Part shown: positions 17,802-25,654 of the stretch, piece by piece
Position numbering within the stretch: the stretch's first letter is position 1
Layout of the letters: each line of letters opens with the position of its first letter
Origin: Streptomyces sp. PKU-EA00015
GTDB lineage: Bacteria > Actinomycetota > Actinomycetes > Streptomycetales > Streptomycetaceae
DNA: 64,000 nucleotides
Reading direction: 5' to 3'
Assembly: GCF_013387495.1 (NCBI RefSeq)
Contig: NZ_JABZEE010000024.1
Location: forward strand, 1-64,000
Position numbers and translations under genes: made by a program
The notes under the pieces: generated by a model
The model's database searches: none
The model's input: only the letters and a program-made list of their open reading frames with translations
What the model was told of the DNA's origin: nothing

Positions 17802-18358
17802 GGGTCGACCGGCTGGTCTACAGCAGGCGTCACCCTTGCCGCCTATGCCCATCCTGGGGCGGGAACGGTTCAATGAGTCACGCGAGAGTATCTCGACCCA
17901 GGGGCACCCCATTCGTCGAGTTGGTTCACCGTCAGGTGGCGGGCGAGGCGGGCACTGCGACGGGTGGTGATGAAGCGCTGGATGAAATCAGCCGTGCGGC
18001 GTACTTGGTGGATCATCAGGAAGTAGTTGTCGTGGTCACAGCCGTGGCTTTTGTCGGTTCGCAGGTCGATGCCGCGGGCGTCGTCGGCTTCATCGACCAG
18101 GTCAAGCACTCGTCCTGGTGGTCGGCCGATGTGGCCCCTCCGCAGGTCGGCAATCACCTGCGTGCCGTGGTTCTCGACGACTCCAGGACACCTCCTCGGC
18201 TCAGCGCACTGGAGCGGGACATCGAGATCGCACAGATGCTGCGTGAGTGTGAGAAAGGGGCGGACGGGGATGTGAGTCTGATCGAGGGACTGGACAACCA
18301 GCCGTGACGGCTGGCCGCGGAGCCGAGCCTGGCGGAGGAGTGGGCAGAGCGCCTGGGC
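17802..18358. other. Degenerate interval with gene remnants
   Basis: No intact gene is supported in this interval. The left part carries the leftward HATPase fragment described separately. A rightward open frame (17873-18307) stops at TGA 18305-18307, and the same frame continues in protein-like sequence (LAAEPSLAEEWAERLG) into the 18359 reading frame. An interrupted rightward gene is therefore possible. The two interpretations conflict over 17873-18016, and I favour the HATPase fragment there. Confidence 0.35.
17870..18016 (-). pseudogene. Truncated 5' part of an ATP-binding (HATPase, RsbW/AbaA-type) regulatory protein gene
   Basis: The leftward frame starting at ATG 18014-18016 reads MIHQVRRTADFIQRF, then TRRSARLARHLTVNQLDEWG. 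This resembles the N terminus of Streptomyces single-domain histidine-kinase-like ATPases, whose usual pattern is F-x-S-T-x-R-G-A-R-L-A-R-x-L-x-x-x-x-L-x-x-W-G. After WGAP the family similarity ends abruptly and the frame stops, leaving only 48 residues and none of the ATP-binding motifs. It is probably a remnant of a second WhiJ/AbaA-like regulatory cluster, of which an intact example lies 2-3 kb to the right. Confidence 0.4.
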
Positions 18359-18589
18359 GTGGAGTTCCCCCGTTACCTTGCCTGGGACGATTTGCGTGGC
18401 GAGCTGCGGCGGGTCGCGCCGACTCTCGAGTTGACCACTCGGGAGCAGGGCGGGTTCGTCGAGTACCGAGCTCCGGCATCGAACGTCTCCGTGCTGGCCG
18501 TGGACGAGCCCGAGGACGAACGCGGATATCGGGTCGGGCACCAGGATGTGTGGAGCGTGAGTGTCTGGGGAGCGGTCCAGCTCGATTGA
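18359..18589 (+). CDS. Hypothetical protein, possibly the C-terminal remnant of a longer gene
   Basis: The 76-residue reading frame begins at GTG (VEFPRYLAWDDLRGEL) and ends VWSVSVWGAVQLD, with normal Streptomyces codon bias. The same frame is protein-like for at least 15 codons upstream (to about 18314), back to an in-frame TGA at 18305-18307. The annotated product may therefore be the end of a gene that has been interrupted. I do not recognise a family, and the predicted mixed alpha/beta composition gives no further clue. Confidence 0.4.
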   Translation: MEFPRYLAWDDLRGELRRVAPTLELTTREQGGFVEYRAPASNVSVLAVDEPEDERGYRVGHQDVWSVSVWGAVQLD

Positions 18590-18666
18590 TACTGGTGATA
18601 CTGGCTCGGGCGCATCCTCCGAGGCGAGCGACGGAGGGAACGGCCCCGTCGTAGCAAGGGGGTACG

Positions 18667-19101
18667 GTGCTGGGACTTCTGGGCTTCTACGACGAACTCG
18701 ACGACCTCCCCGGTCGGCCGAACGGATCCATCCGTGAAGCCGTCCGGCCCGGCGGTGAGCCGGACGAGGCGGGCCTGGTGGCTTACCTGGATGCCGGCCA
18801 CGTCCTCATCGATGTTATGGAAGCGGGCCACGACGTCATCACTGGGGACGCGCACCGCCATTCCTTGGGCTGTTCATCGCTGGTCACCGACGGCACCTGG
18901 CTCTGGCGCCAGGACTTCCCGCACTACGTGGAGACGCACCACGTCCTGCTCCCCGAGGCGTTCATCGCGCACGTACGAGGCCGGAATTACCAGATGCCCC
19001 CGCTGGTCACCGCAGAGTTCGCCCCCACTACAACGAGACCATGCCCCTCGTTTCGGCTGGGCCTCGACTGTCCCGTGGCGAGCAACTGCACCCGTGCTTG
19101 A
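18667..19101 (+). CDS. Hypothetical protein, possible frameshift near the 3' end
   Basis: The 144-residue product starts at GTG, preceded by AAGGGGG at a 5-base spacing. The first about 115 residues look like a soluble globular protein (LVAYLDAGHVLIDVMEAGHD, SLVTDGTWLWRQDFPHYVE). I recognise this general type from Streptomyces hypothetical proteins but know no function. After EFAP the composition becomes atypical (TTTRPCPSF). One base shift at the C run around 19020-19025 would instead give EFAPHYNETMPLVS, which reads more naturally, so a one-base deletion or sequencing error near 19020 is possible. Another short frame follows to about 19216 without identifiable similarity. Confidence 0.5.
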   Translation: MLGLLGFYDELDDLPGRPNGSIREAVRPGGEPDEAGLVAYLDAGHVLIDVMEAGHDVITGDAHRHSLGCSSLVTDGTWLWRQDFPHYVETHHVLLPEAFIAHVRGRNYQMPPLVTAEFAPTTTRPCPSFRLGLDCPVASNCTRA

Positions 19102-19267
19102 ACCCGAACCGCGAAAGCTCACCAGCAAGGCCGAATTCGACGCGGTGATGCCGGCCCGGGAACGAGACCGGCCGCACGGCACCTGGACCAGGCCTCGCAA
19201 GCCGAGGAGGGGATGAGCCGCACCATCAGCAAGGTCACCATGCACGGGTTGCGTGGCTGCCGGGCCA

Positions 19268-19588
19268 TTACTGGCAGCGGCCGAAGTGGTCGAACTCTCC
19301 CGCGCGTACGCCCCGTGCGAACGCGGCCCACTTCTCGTCCGTCGTCGTGACGACCCCGCCGACGCGGACGAGGCCGTCCGGGGTGTGGGTGACGTCTATG
19401 TATGGGCTCGGCGCGCCCGTCTTGAGGGCGTGGGTGAGGGTCGCGAAGGCGGCGGGGGTGGTGCGGAGGATCACCCCGCTCGGGTCGCTGCTCTCGGTGA
19501 GTTTGACGCCGGTGGCGTCCGCAGCAACGTTTACGCAGGCGTCGCCCTCGCCGCAGTACGAGGACTTCTGCCACTCGAGTGTGGGCAT
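19268..19588 (-). CDS. DUF397 small protein of a WhiJ/AbaA-like cluster
   Basis: The 106-residue protein opens MPTLEWQKSSYCGEGDACVN, the classic DUF397 signature (W-x-K-S-S-x-C-x-x-x-x-x-C-V-x-V). It continues with VKLTESSDPSGVILRTTP and a C-terminal F-A-R-G-V-R-A-G-E-F-D-H-F segment. The C-terminal half is longer than in minimal 60-residue members, and its last part repeats the A-F-A/F-x-x-G-V-R pattern typical of the DUF397 end. These proteins are partners of XRE-DUF5753 regulators in whiJ-like loci that influence Streptomyces development. It follows the regulator gene after 11 bases and is read in the same direction. Confidence 0.85.
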   Translation of the reverse strand: MPTLEWQKSSYCGEGDACVNVAADATGVKLTESSDPSGVILRTTPAAFATLTHALKTGAPSPYIDVTHTPDGLVRVGGVVTTTDEKWAAFARGVRAGEFDHFGRCQ

Positions 19589-19599
19589 GGTCGGTCCCT

Positions 19600-20451
19600 T
19601 CACAGTTCGCGGGAAATCTTGTGGATGAAGTCCCGCGATGCTTCGGGGGCGAGAGCTACGGCCTCCATCCGGTCGAGCAGGGTCCGGTAGCGGGTGAGCT
19701 GTGCTTCTGCATCCAGGAGAACAGGGCCATGTGACTGGTCGAGGTGGACTGTGTCGAGCTGGGGCACGGGGCCGAAGCCGTAGGCGAGAGATTGTCCCGA
19801 CCCGGGAAACGCGCCCGTCGCGAAGGGGATCACTCGCAGTGTGATGTGTGGCCGCTCGCTCATGCGGAGCAGGTGGTCCAGTTGGCGGTGAGCGGTTTCT
19901 CGTCCGCCGAACTGCATCCGCAAGGCTGCCTCGTGCACGACAGCCTCGTACGGGATCGGGTCTGACCGGTAAATGACGTCCTGGCGCTTGATGCGATGCG
20001 ACACACGATGTTCGACCTCGGGTGGGGTCAGCTCCGGCACCACCTGGCGGAAGACCTCCCGAGCGTGTTCGGCGGTCTGGAGGAGGCCGGGGATGTGCGA
20101 GGTGTATGCCGTGCGCAGCCCAATGGCGTGATGCTCGAACTCGGCGAGGTCCAGCAGGCCCGCGGGGAGGATGTCTCGGTACTGCTCCCACCAACCGCGG
20201 GCTCGCTCGGTGGCCATGGCCGCGAGGGCATCGATAAAGGCCTGGTCGGCGCAGGAATAGGCGCGGGCCATGGCTCGGACCCGGTCGGCGCTGACGCCGA
20301 AGCGAGCCGTTTCGACGTTGCTCAACTGACCTGAGCTGGTGCCCAGTTCCCTTGCCGCCTCGGTGGCTGTCATTCCGGCCCGCTCGCGAAGGCGACGCAG
20401 CTCGGTGGCGAGGCGCACTCGCCGCGCTGTGGGGGCCGGCCTCGCAGGCAT
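19600..20451 (-). CDS. WhiJ-like XRE helix-turn-helix regulator with DUF5753 domain
   Basis: The 283-residue protein has an N-terminal XRE helix-turn-helix (LRRLRERAGMTATEAARELG, then SSGQLSNVETARFGVS; residues 13-50). A DUF5753 ligand-like domain follows (about 95-275), with the typical YTSHIPGLLQTAEHAREVF and VHEAALRMQFGG blocks and the ...GPVLLDAEAQLTRYRTLLDR region. This is the standard architecture of WhiJ-family regulators. It pairs with the downstream DUF397 gene and the divergent HATPase gene, which starts 201 bases away. The shared intergenic region (20452-20652) should hold the control site of the cluster. Confidence 0.9.
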   Translation of the reverse strand: MPARPAPTARRVRLATELRRLRERAGMTATEAARELGTSSGQLSNVETARFGVSADRVRAMARAYSCADQAFIDALAAMATERARGWWEQYRDILPAGLLDLAEFEHHAIGLRTAYTSHIPGLLQTAEHAREVFRQVVPELTPPEVEHRVSHRIKRQDVIYRSDPIPYEAVVHEAALRMQFGGRETAHRQLDHLLRMSERPHITLRVIPFATGAFPGSGQSLAYGFGPVPQLDTVHLDQSHGPVLLDAEAQLTRYRTLLDRMEAVALAPEASRDFIHKISREL

Positions 20452-20652
20452 GCAACTCCTTCGGTGTCAGGGGTCAGGTCACCCACACGAGGGATTCAAG
20501 CATGGAATCTCTCGAATCGATGCAAAGTTTCTTTGCGTCCACCTAGCCTAAGCCTCAGGCCACCCGCCTGGAAGCACCCCGCTCGACGGAGCGACCTGGT
20601 CACCAGGCACCCGCATTCCCGCGACAACTCGCACTCCGTCGAGGAGACTTCC

Positions 20653-21069
20653 ATGACCACCGTAGCCCCGCCCTGGACCTACGCCCTCCAACTCCCGCAG
20701 GATCCCCGCGCACCTGGCATCGCCCGCCGCACCCTCCGTGCCGTCCTCCACGCGCACCGGCTCGGCGCGCTCGTCGAGATCGCCGAGCTGCTCGCCTCCG
20801 AGCTCGTCACCAACGCCCTTCGGCACACCGACGGTCCGTACGGGCTTCGGCTGCGGGCGCCCGAGCAGGGACGGCTCAGGCTCGGGGTGTGGGACACCTG
20901 TCCCGACATCCCGGCGCCCTTCGAGGGGCTGCCGCGCCGGCCCGCGCCGGATGCGGAAGGCGGCCGGGGGCTCTGCCTCGTCGCCGTGTGCGCGGACGCG
21001 TGGGGTGCGACCGCGCTGCCGCAGGGCGGGAAGCTCCTCTGGGTGGAACTGGGCGGCGGTGCGCGGTGA
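20653..21069 (+). CDS. HATPase (RsbW/AbaA-like) regulatory ATP-binding protein
   Basis: The 138-residue protein has a single GHKL ATPase domain. The N box is IAELLASELVTNALRH (about 41-56), the G1 region is LRLGVWDTCPDIP, and the G2 region is APDAEGGRGLCLVAVCAD. No dimerisation or phosphoacceptor domain is present, so it is an anti-sigma-like or accessory ATPase rather than a sensor kinase. It is divergent from the WhiJ-like regulator, completing the three-gene arrangement (HATPase, XRE-DUF5753, DUF397) known from abaA/whiJ-type loci. The start ATG follows GAGGAGACTTCC, a good ribosome site. Confidence 0.85.
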   Translation: MTTVAPPWTYALQLPQDPRAPGIARRTLRAVLHAHRLGALVEIAELLASELVTNALRHTDGPYGLRLRAPEQGRLRLGVWDTCPDIPAPFEGLPRRPAPDAEGGRGLCLVAVCADAWGATALPQGGKLLWVELGGGAR

Positions 21070-21084
21070 TCGGGCGACTGCTGC

Positions 21085-21234
21085 GTGCACACCAGCCCGT
21101 CGAACGGCGGCTATCAGGAGACCCTGCCGGGCACGTACGGCGAGGAGATTCCGCTGCCGGACCCGCTCGCCCTGTCCGTGGCCACCGGTGAACTACCCCT
21201 GTACGGGGACGGGGGCGGCGCCCGGCCCCGCTGA
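21085..21234 (+). pseudogene. C-terminal remnant of a Uma2-family nuclease-like gene
   Basis: Immediately after the HATPase gene, a 49-codon open frame reads SNGGYQETLPGTYGEEIPLP, then DPLALSVATGELPLYGDG. This resembles the last 45 residues of Uma2 (DUF820) proteins, where a G-G-Y-x-E-x-x-x-x-x-x-G-x-x-x-x-L-P pattern precedes the final strand. The catalytic core (about 140 residues) is absent, so only a remnant is left. The similarity is judged from memory of the family and is short. Confidence 0.4.
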
Positions 21235-21245
21235 CGTCCTCCGGG

Positions 21246-21926
21246 CTACCACCTGTGTGCGACGTCCACGATCAGGTGGTCGGCGGACCGGAGCACCCGG
21301 AAGGGCAGCTTGGCGCGGACGCCCAGGGCGATCTGTGTCTGCCCCTCCGAGCTCGCGCCGAACCTGGTGTCCTTGAAGGTGCTGTAGCCCGTGACGTTCA
21401 CGCCCGGCAGCCGCTTGCCGGCCTTCCCGAGGTAGGTCGGTTCGAGCGTCGCCGGGTCGTAGCTCGGGGCGGAGACGTGGACCTGCAGGACGGCTCCGCC
21501 GCTCACCGGGATCCGCTCGCCGGAGCCGTCCTGGTGGAACGTGTCGACGTAACCGACGTGGTAGCCGGTCCTGCGTGCCGTCCCGCCGATGTCGAAGACC
21601 ATGCGGTCGTAGCAGGCGTGCCGGCTGGTCCTGACGTTCTTCAGCGGCCCGGGCTCCGACTCCGGGGCCGACTTCACGCCGCTGCCCCATGCGATCGAGC
21701 ACGCCGTTCCCGTGGCGGCCGGACCTGCCTTGCCGGTGGTGTCCGTCGGGCCGGTGGTGTCCGTCGGGGTGGTCGTTCGCGCCGGGCCGGGGGTGCTCGC
21801 CGCTCCCGTGGCGGTGCGGGTCACGGCGTCGGCCTTGTCCGCCTGGCCGGTCGCGGCGCAGGACGCGCCCGCCAGCCCGGCGCCCGTCAGCGTGAGCGCC
21901 GCGGCGACCGTCGTCAACCGTCGCAT
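21246..21926 (-). CDS. Secreted AMIN-like domain protein
   Basis: The 226-residue precursor starts MRRLTTVAAALTLTGAG at an ATG preceded by GGAGG, so the longer upstream frame is unnecessary. The signal sequence ends near GLAGASC. That is a poor lipobox (Gly at -3), so it may be a lipoprotein or simply secreted. A Thr/Pro/Gly-rich linker (about 30-75) follows. The C-terminal domain has repeated strands (YDRMVFDIGG, VLQVHVSAPSYDP, KLPFRVLRSADHLIVDVAH), matching the AMIN-like fold found in actinobacterial exported proteins. AMIN domains bind peptidoglycan or polysaccharide. The exact ligand is unknown. Confidence 0.75.
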   Translation of the reverse strand: MRRLTTVAAALTLTGAGLAGASCAATGQADKADAVTRTATGAASTPGPARTTTPTDTTGPTDTTGKAGPAATGTACSIAWGSGVKSAPESEPGPLKNVRTSRHACYDRMVFDIGGTARRTGYHVGYVDTFHQDGSGERIPVSGGAVLQVHVSAPSYDPATLEPTYLGKAGKRLPGVNVTGYSTFKDTRFGASSEGQTQIALGVRAKLPFRVLRSADHLIVDVAHRW

Positions 21927-22064
21927 GACGTACCTCCAAGAAGAGCCGAATGCAGGTGCACGAGGTACGACGACCGGGCCGGCGAGGCCGTTGCACCGCC
22001 GCGTGCTTTTCGGCCACGTGCCCAACCCTCCTCACCGCAACGGGAGTTGACTAGGCTGACGCGC

Positions 22065-22871
22065 GTGACCGACAACGCGCGCGCTCTCGACCGCATCGAC
22101 ACGTCCCGGCCCCACACCGCCCGGATCTGGAACTACTGGACCGGCGGCAAGGACAACTACCCAGTCGACCAGGAGGCCGGCGACCAGATCCGGACGCTGC
22201 ATCCGGGGATCGGGGAGTACGCGCTCGCCGACCGGCGGTTCCTCGGGCGGGCCGTGCGGTACCTGGCCGAAGAGGCCGGGATCCGGCAGTTCCTCGACAT
22301 CGGCACGGGGCTGCCCAGCGCCGACAACACCCACGAGGTGGCGCAGCGCGTCGCGCCCGAGTCGCGGATCGTGTACGTGGACAACGACCCGCTCGTCCTC
22401 GTGCACGCCCGCGCCCTGCTCACCAGCAGTCCGGAAGGCGTCACGGACTATCTCGACGCCGATCTGCGGGACGTGGACGCGATCCTGGAGCGCGCGGCGA
22501 AGACGCTGGACCTGAGCCGGCCCGTCGGGCTGATGCTGCTCGGCGTCGTCATCTTCGTCGAGGACGACGAGGAGTCGTACGCCCTGGTGCGCCGGCTCAT
22601 GGACGCTCTGGCGCCCGGCAGCCACCTCGTCCTGTCCCACACGATCACCAGCCCCGCGATGCCGGACGTGGACGCCGCGGTCGCGTTCTGGAACGAGCAC
22701 GGTACACCCCGCCTCACGCAGCGCACCCCGGACCAGCTCACCCGCTACTTCGAGGGGCTCGACCTGCTGGAACCGGGCATCGTCTCCTGCAACCGCTGGC
22801 GCCCGGACGCGGGAGACCCCGCGATGCCGGAGGAGGTCGCGATGTTCGCGGGCGTGGGACGCAAGGCGTAA
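22065..22871 (+). CDS. SAM-dependent methyltransferase, DUF574/SAV2177 type
   Basis: The 268-residue protein begins at GTG (MTDNARALDRID). It carries the family's characteristic N-terminal block PHTARIWNYWTGGKDNYPVD, then the SAM-binding motif I FLDIGTGLPSADNTHEVA (about 77-94) and the acidic motif II VYVDNDPLVLVHARALL. DUF574 proteins are abundant in actinobacteria and annotated as methyltransferases, with unknown substrates. The gene is divergent from the AMIN-like gene, with 138 bases between them, and converges on the thioesterase gene. Confidence 0.85.
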   Translation: MTDNARALDRIDTSRPHTARIWNYWTGGKDNYPVDQEAGDQIRTLHPGIGEYALADRRFLGRAVRYLAEEAGIRQFLDIGTGLPSADNTHEVAQRVAPESRIVYVDNDPLVLVHARALLTSSPEGVTDYLDADLRDVDAILERAAKTLDLSRPVGLMLLGVVIFVEDDEESYALVRRLMDALAPGSHLVLSHTITSPAMPDVDAAVAFWNEHGTPRLTQRTPDQLTRYFEGLDLLEPGIVSCNRWRPDAGDPAMPEEVAMFAGVGRKA

Positions 22872-22885
22872 CGGCACGGCGGGGG

Positions 22886-23680
22886 TCAGCGGGGGCCGAT
22901 GAACAGGCTCTGGGCGCTGCGGCCGATCGGCCCCTTCTCGTCGTGGAGCCGGGCATCGGCCAGGCCGATGCCCGCCTCGTCCACGCTGGTGCGTGCCTCG
23001 ACGCAGACCCACTCGCCCACCGGGTGGCGGTGCAGATGGACCGTCAGGTCGGGGTTGATGAGCAGATGCCGGGAGAAGTCGAGGACGTTGCTCATTCCGT
23101 TGCCGGAGTCGGCGGCCACCAGGACGCGGTCCAGCGGACGGGTCTCCTCGCCCGCGACGAGTGGCAGCCGCATGCGCATCCAGCATGTCCCAGGCCCCTG
23201 GTCCAGCCAGGATCCCTCGGCGAACCGGGTCTCCATCGCCGTGTGGTAGCCGACGTCCCACGGGACGCCGAAGAAGGGCGTGGCGGACGTGTCCTCGGGC
23301 GAGGGGAGGAGCGGGCCCTCCGCGACGGAGGGGCCCGGCTCCTCGGTGGTCCGCACGCGCAGCGCCCTCGCCAGCATCACGGGTGCGTCCGCGCCCTCGG
23401 GGGTCAGCGTGGCCTCGGCGACCTCCACGCTTCTGCCGGAGCGCACGACCGAGGCGGCGACGGTCAGGGGGCGTATCGGCACCGGGCGCAGGATCTCGTA
23501 CGTGATCCGGGCGAGCCGCATGTCGGTGCGCGCGCCGGGGCGTTCCTCCAAGGAGCGGCCGAGGAGCGCGGCGGGCGGGCCGGCGTGCTGGGAAGCGGCG
23601 TCCCACGGGCCACGGGTGTGTTCGGTGGGCGCGTAGCGGTCCTCGGAGAGTCGCTCGAAGAACGCCTGGAGGTCCGTCAT
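22886..23680 (-). CDS. Thioesterase-family protein (double hot-dog fold, TesB-like)
   Basis: The 264-residue protein contains the double hot-dog acyl-CoA thioesterase pattern. GPWDAASQHAGPPAALLGR (about 27-45) precedes the first hot-dog (RITYEILRPVPIRPLTVAA). The second hot-dog is near the C terminus (LLINPDLTVHLHRHPVGEWV, with DEAGIGLADARLHDEKG). Such enzymes hydrolyse acyl-CoA thioesters; the chain length is unknown. I chose ATG at 23678-23680 (MTDLQAFFERL) over the 15-codon longer frame because the family similarity starts there. It converges on the methyltransferase gene. Confidence 0.8.
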   Translation of the reverse strand: MTDLQAFFERLSEDRYAPTEHTRGPWDAASQHAGPPAALLGRSLEERPGARTDMRLARITYEILRPVPIRPLTVAASVVRSGRSVEVAEATLTPEGADAPVMLARALRVRTTEEPGPSVAEGPLLPSPEDTSATPFFGVPWDVGYHTAMETRFAEGSWLDQGPGTCWMRMRLPLVAGEETRPLDRVLVAADSGNGMSNVLDFSRHLLINPDLTVHLHRHPVGEWVCVEARTSVDEAGIGLADARLHDEKGPIGRSAQSLFIGPR

Positions 23681-23772
23681 GCGGGGCCGCCTTCCCTGAC
23701 ACCTCGGGGGATGGGTGTACGGCACACGCTACCTGCCGGTAACGGGATGCTCCAGAGGCAGGTGGTACGCGA

Positions 23773-23810
23773 AGGGGCCCGCGTGACCCCTGCGGGTAAC
23801 GCGGGCCCCT
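23773..23810 (-). terminator. Rho-independent-like hairpin after the 63-residue membrane protein gene
   Basis: A perfect 12-base inverted repeat (AGGGGCCCGCGT at 23773-23784, ACGCGGGCCCCT at 23799-23810) with a 14-base loop lies 17 bases beyond the stop of the leftward small gene. No T-run follows, as is common in Streptomyces. Confidence 0.75.
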
Positions 23811-23827
23811 CCTGGCGGCTCCGGGGT

Positions 23828-24019
23828 TCAGCCGGAGACGACCATGTAGCCGAGCAGGGCGACCGCGATGCCCAGCAGCGCGATGAACGTCACCGTGGCG
23901 GCGGTGCCGCCGGCGTCGTTGCTGCGCCCCTGTCGGCGTGCGGCAACAGCCCCCTTCAGGCCCCCGTTCTGCGTGTCCTCCGTGCCCGGCGCGTCGGTCA
24001 CGATCGCAGAGTTCTTCAC
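23828..24019 (-). CDS. Small single-span membrane protein
   Basis: The 63-residue product begins at GTG (MKNSAIVTDAPGTEDTQNGG), preceded by AGGAG at a suitable distance. The upstream frame up to 24106 lacks a ribosome site. The N-terminal 40 residues are polar and basic. The C terminus is one transmembrane helix (VTFIALLGIAVALLGYMV). I do not recognise a named family. It is a stand-alone gene with its own terminator, divergent from the cell-wall hydrolase gene. Confidence 0.65.
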   Translation of the reverse strand: MKNSAIVTDAPGTEDTQNGGLKGAVAARRQGRSNDAGGTAATVTFIALLGIAVALLGYMVVSG

Positions 24020-24399
24020 GTGTGCTCCTGTATTGCTGGCCCCGCCGTGGTCGCCGGAGGGGTTTGACCTCAGCCTTCCTGGCTGCATTACACAGAGTAG
24101 CGGCAATTGGTTCAGACCACTTGCGCGGGTAGGTGTCCGCGCGACCGGCGCCGGCCGCCCTGCCGCTGCCCCACCCGCGACCGTAACCCCCGCCCCTGGG
24201 CGCGATGCTCTTTCACGCCAAGCGCCCTGCTACCGAGTGGAGTTGGCCGGGGCACCTGGCGTGACCGCCGACGCGTGCGCCGGTGTCCGCCGCCGCGCCG
24301 ATGCGGTTCGGACAGGGGGAGTCGTCCACCTCCGGAACGACGCACCGTCCACCTACACTGACACCGGGCGTACTACCGTGGGGTGAAAGGTGGTTGACG
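24020..24399. other. Divergent intergenic region
   Basis: These 380 bases lie between the small membrane protein gene and the hydrolase gene, and hold no supportable gene. AAAGGTGG at 24386-24393 is the ribosome site for the rightward gene. TACACT at about 24354-24359 is a possible -10 element. Nothing else stands out. Confidence 0.5.
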
Positions 24400-25413
24400 G
24401 TGCGTAAGGCGTGGCTGATCGCGGGCGCGTCCGTGGGGCTGTGTCTGAGCTTCGTCGCGCTGCTCGTCGTCGGCACCTACTCGGCGGCCGCCGGCCTGTT
24501 CGGTGGGGGCGTCAAGGGCGGCGCGGTCGCCCTCGCGAAGGGAGCCGTGCCCGCGCGCTACCAGCCGCTGGTGCAGAAGTGGGGAAATCTGTGCCCCGCC
24601 ATCAACCCGGCCCTGCTCGCCGCCCAGCTCTACCAGGAGAGCGGCTGGAACCCGAAGGCGCAGAGCCCGGCCGCCGCGCAGGGCATCGCGCAGTTCATCC
24701 CGGGGACGTGGGCCACGCACGGGATAGACGGCGACAACGACGGCGACCGCGACGTGTGGGACCCGGCCGACGCGATTCCGTCCGCCGCTTCGTACGACTG
24801 CGAACTGGCCGGATATGTTCGCAAGGCGCCCGGTGATCCGACCGACAACATGCTGGCCGCCTACAACGCCGGTGCGTACGCGGTCATCAAGCACGGCGGC
24901 GTCCCGCCGTACCGCGAGACGCAGAACTACGTGAAGGTCATCCGGAATCTGGAGAAGAGCTTCGCGCGGCCCGTCGGCAGGGTCGAGCCGTCGCGCCAGG
25001 CCGCCGGGGCCATCTACTTCGCGCAGCAGAAGCTCGGAACCAAGTACCTGTGGGGCGGCAACGGCACGCCGGAGCAGGGCGGTCGTTTCGACTGCTCGGG
25101 CCTCACCCAGGCCGCGTACCGCACGGTGGGCATCGAGCTGCCGCGTGTGGCCAACGACCAGTACAACGCCGGTCCGCACCCCACGCGGGAGGAACTGCTC
25201 CCGGGCGACCTGGTCTTCTTCTCGGACGACCTGACCAACTCGCGCGCGATCCGGCACGTGGGCATCTACGTCGGCGGCGGGTACATGATCAACGCTCCGT
25301 ACACCGGCGCGGTGATCCGGTTCGACAAGATCGACACTCCGGACTACTTCGGTGCGACCCGCGTCACGAAGGAGGGTGCGGCGGCCCTGCCGACCGATCT
25401 GCCGGCAGCGTGA
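24400..25413 (+). CDS. Membrane-anchored cell-wall hydrolase: lytic transglycosylase plus NlpC/P60 domain
   Basis: The 337-residue protein has an N-terminal signal anchor (AWLIAGASVGLCLSFVALLVV, about 4-24). An SLT-type transglycosylase domain follows (about 60-180), with catalytic Glu in AAQLYQESGWNPKAQSP and the NMLAAYNAGAYAV block. A C-terminal NlpC/P60 peptidase domain (about 205-325) has catalytic Cys in FDCSGLTQAAYR and His in RAIRHVGIYVGGG. It would cleave both glycan strands and peptide stems at the cell surface. I chose GTG 24400, which has AAAGGTGG 7-9 bases upstream, over TTG 24394, which lies too close to it. The domain pair is like that of conjugative wall hydrolases (VirB1/TrsG-like), although the secretion-like operon is 16 kb away. 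Confidence 0.9.
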   Translation: MRKAWLIAGASVGLCLSFVALLVVGTYSAAAGLFGGGVKGGAVALAKGAVPARYQPLVQKWGNLCPAINPALLAAQLYQESGWNPKAQSPAAAQGIAQFIPGTWATHGIDGDNDGDRDVWDPADAIPSAASYDCELAGYVRKAPGDPTDNMLAAYNAGAYAVIKHGGVPPYRETQNYVKVIRNLEKSFARPVGRVEPSRQAAGAIYFAQQKLGTKYLWGGNGTPEQGGRFDCSGLTQAAYRTVGIELPRVANDQYNAGPHPTREELLPGDLVFFSDDLTNSRAIRHVGIYVGGGYMINAPYTGAVIRFDKIDTPDYFGATRVTKEGAAALPTDLPAA

Positions 25414-25654
25414 GACAGCTGACTGGTGGCTGGAATGCGACTGCTCAGTCGGCGCTCTGAGCTGCGACGACGTGTCACTCTTCGATAACGTCATGGTGAT
25501 CGTTCGGTGGAGAGTGGAACGACACCGGGGAGCATGTCGTTCCCTTGACAGGGACGGCCGCACTGACCATGCAGCACACCGGACTGAGCACGGGGGTTGG
25601 CAGAGCGGCGCACAGGCACGTGCGCCGGTGGCACAAGGCAAGGGGCCGCGGCAG

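Noticed and set aside
17873..18307. 144-codon rightward frame
   Set aside because: It overlaps a convincing HATPase fragment on the other strand over its first third and contains an unnatural VVVVV run. The last part may be a remnant but is not supported as a gene.
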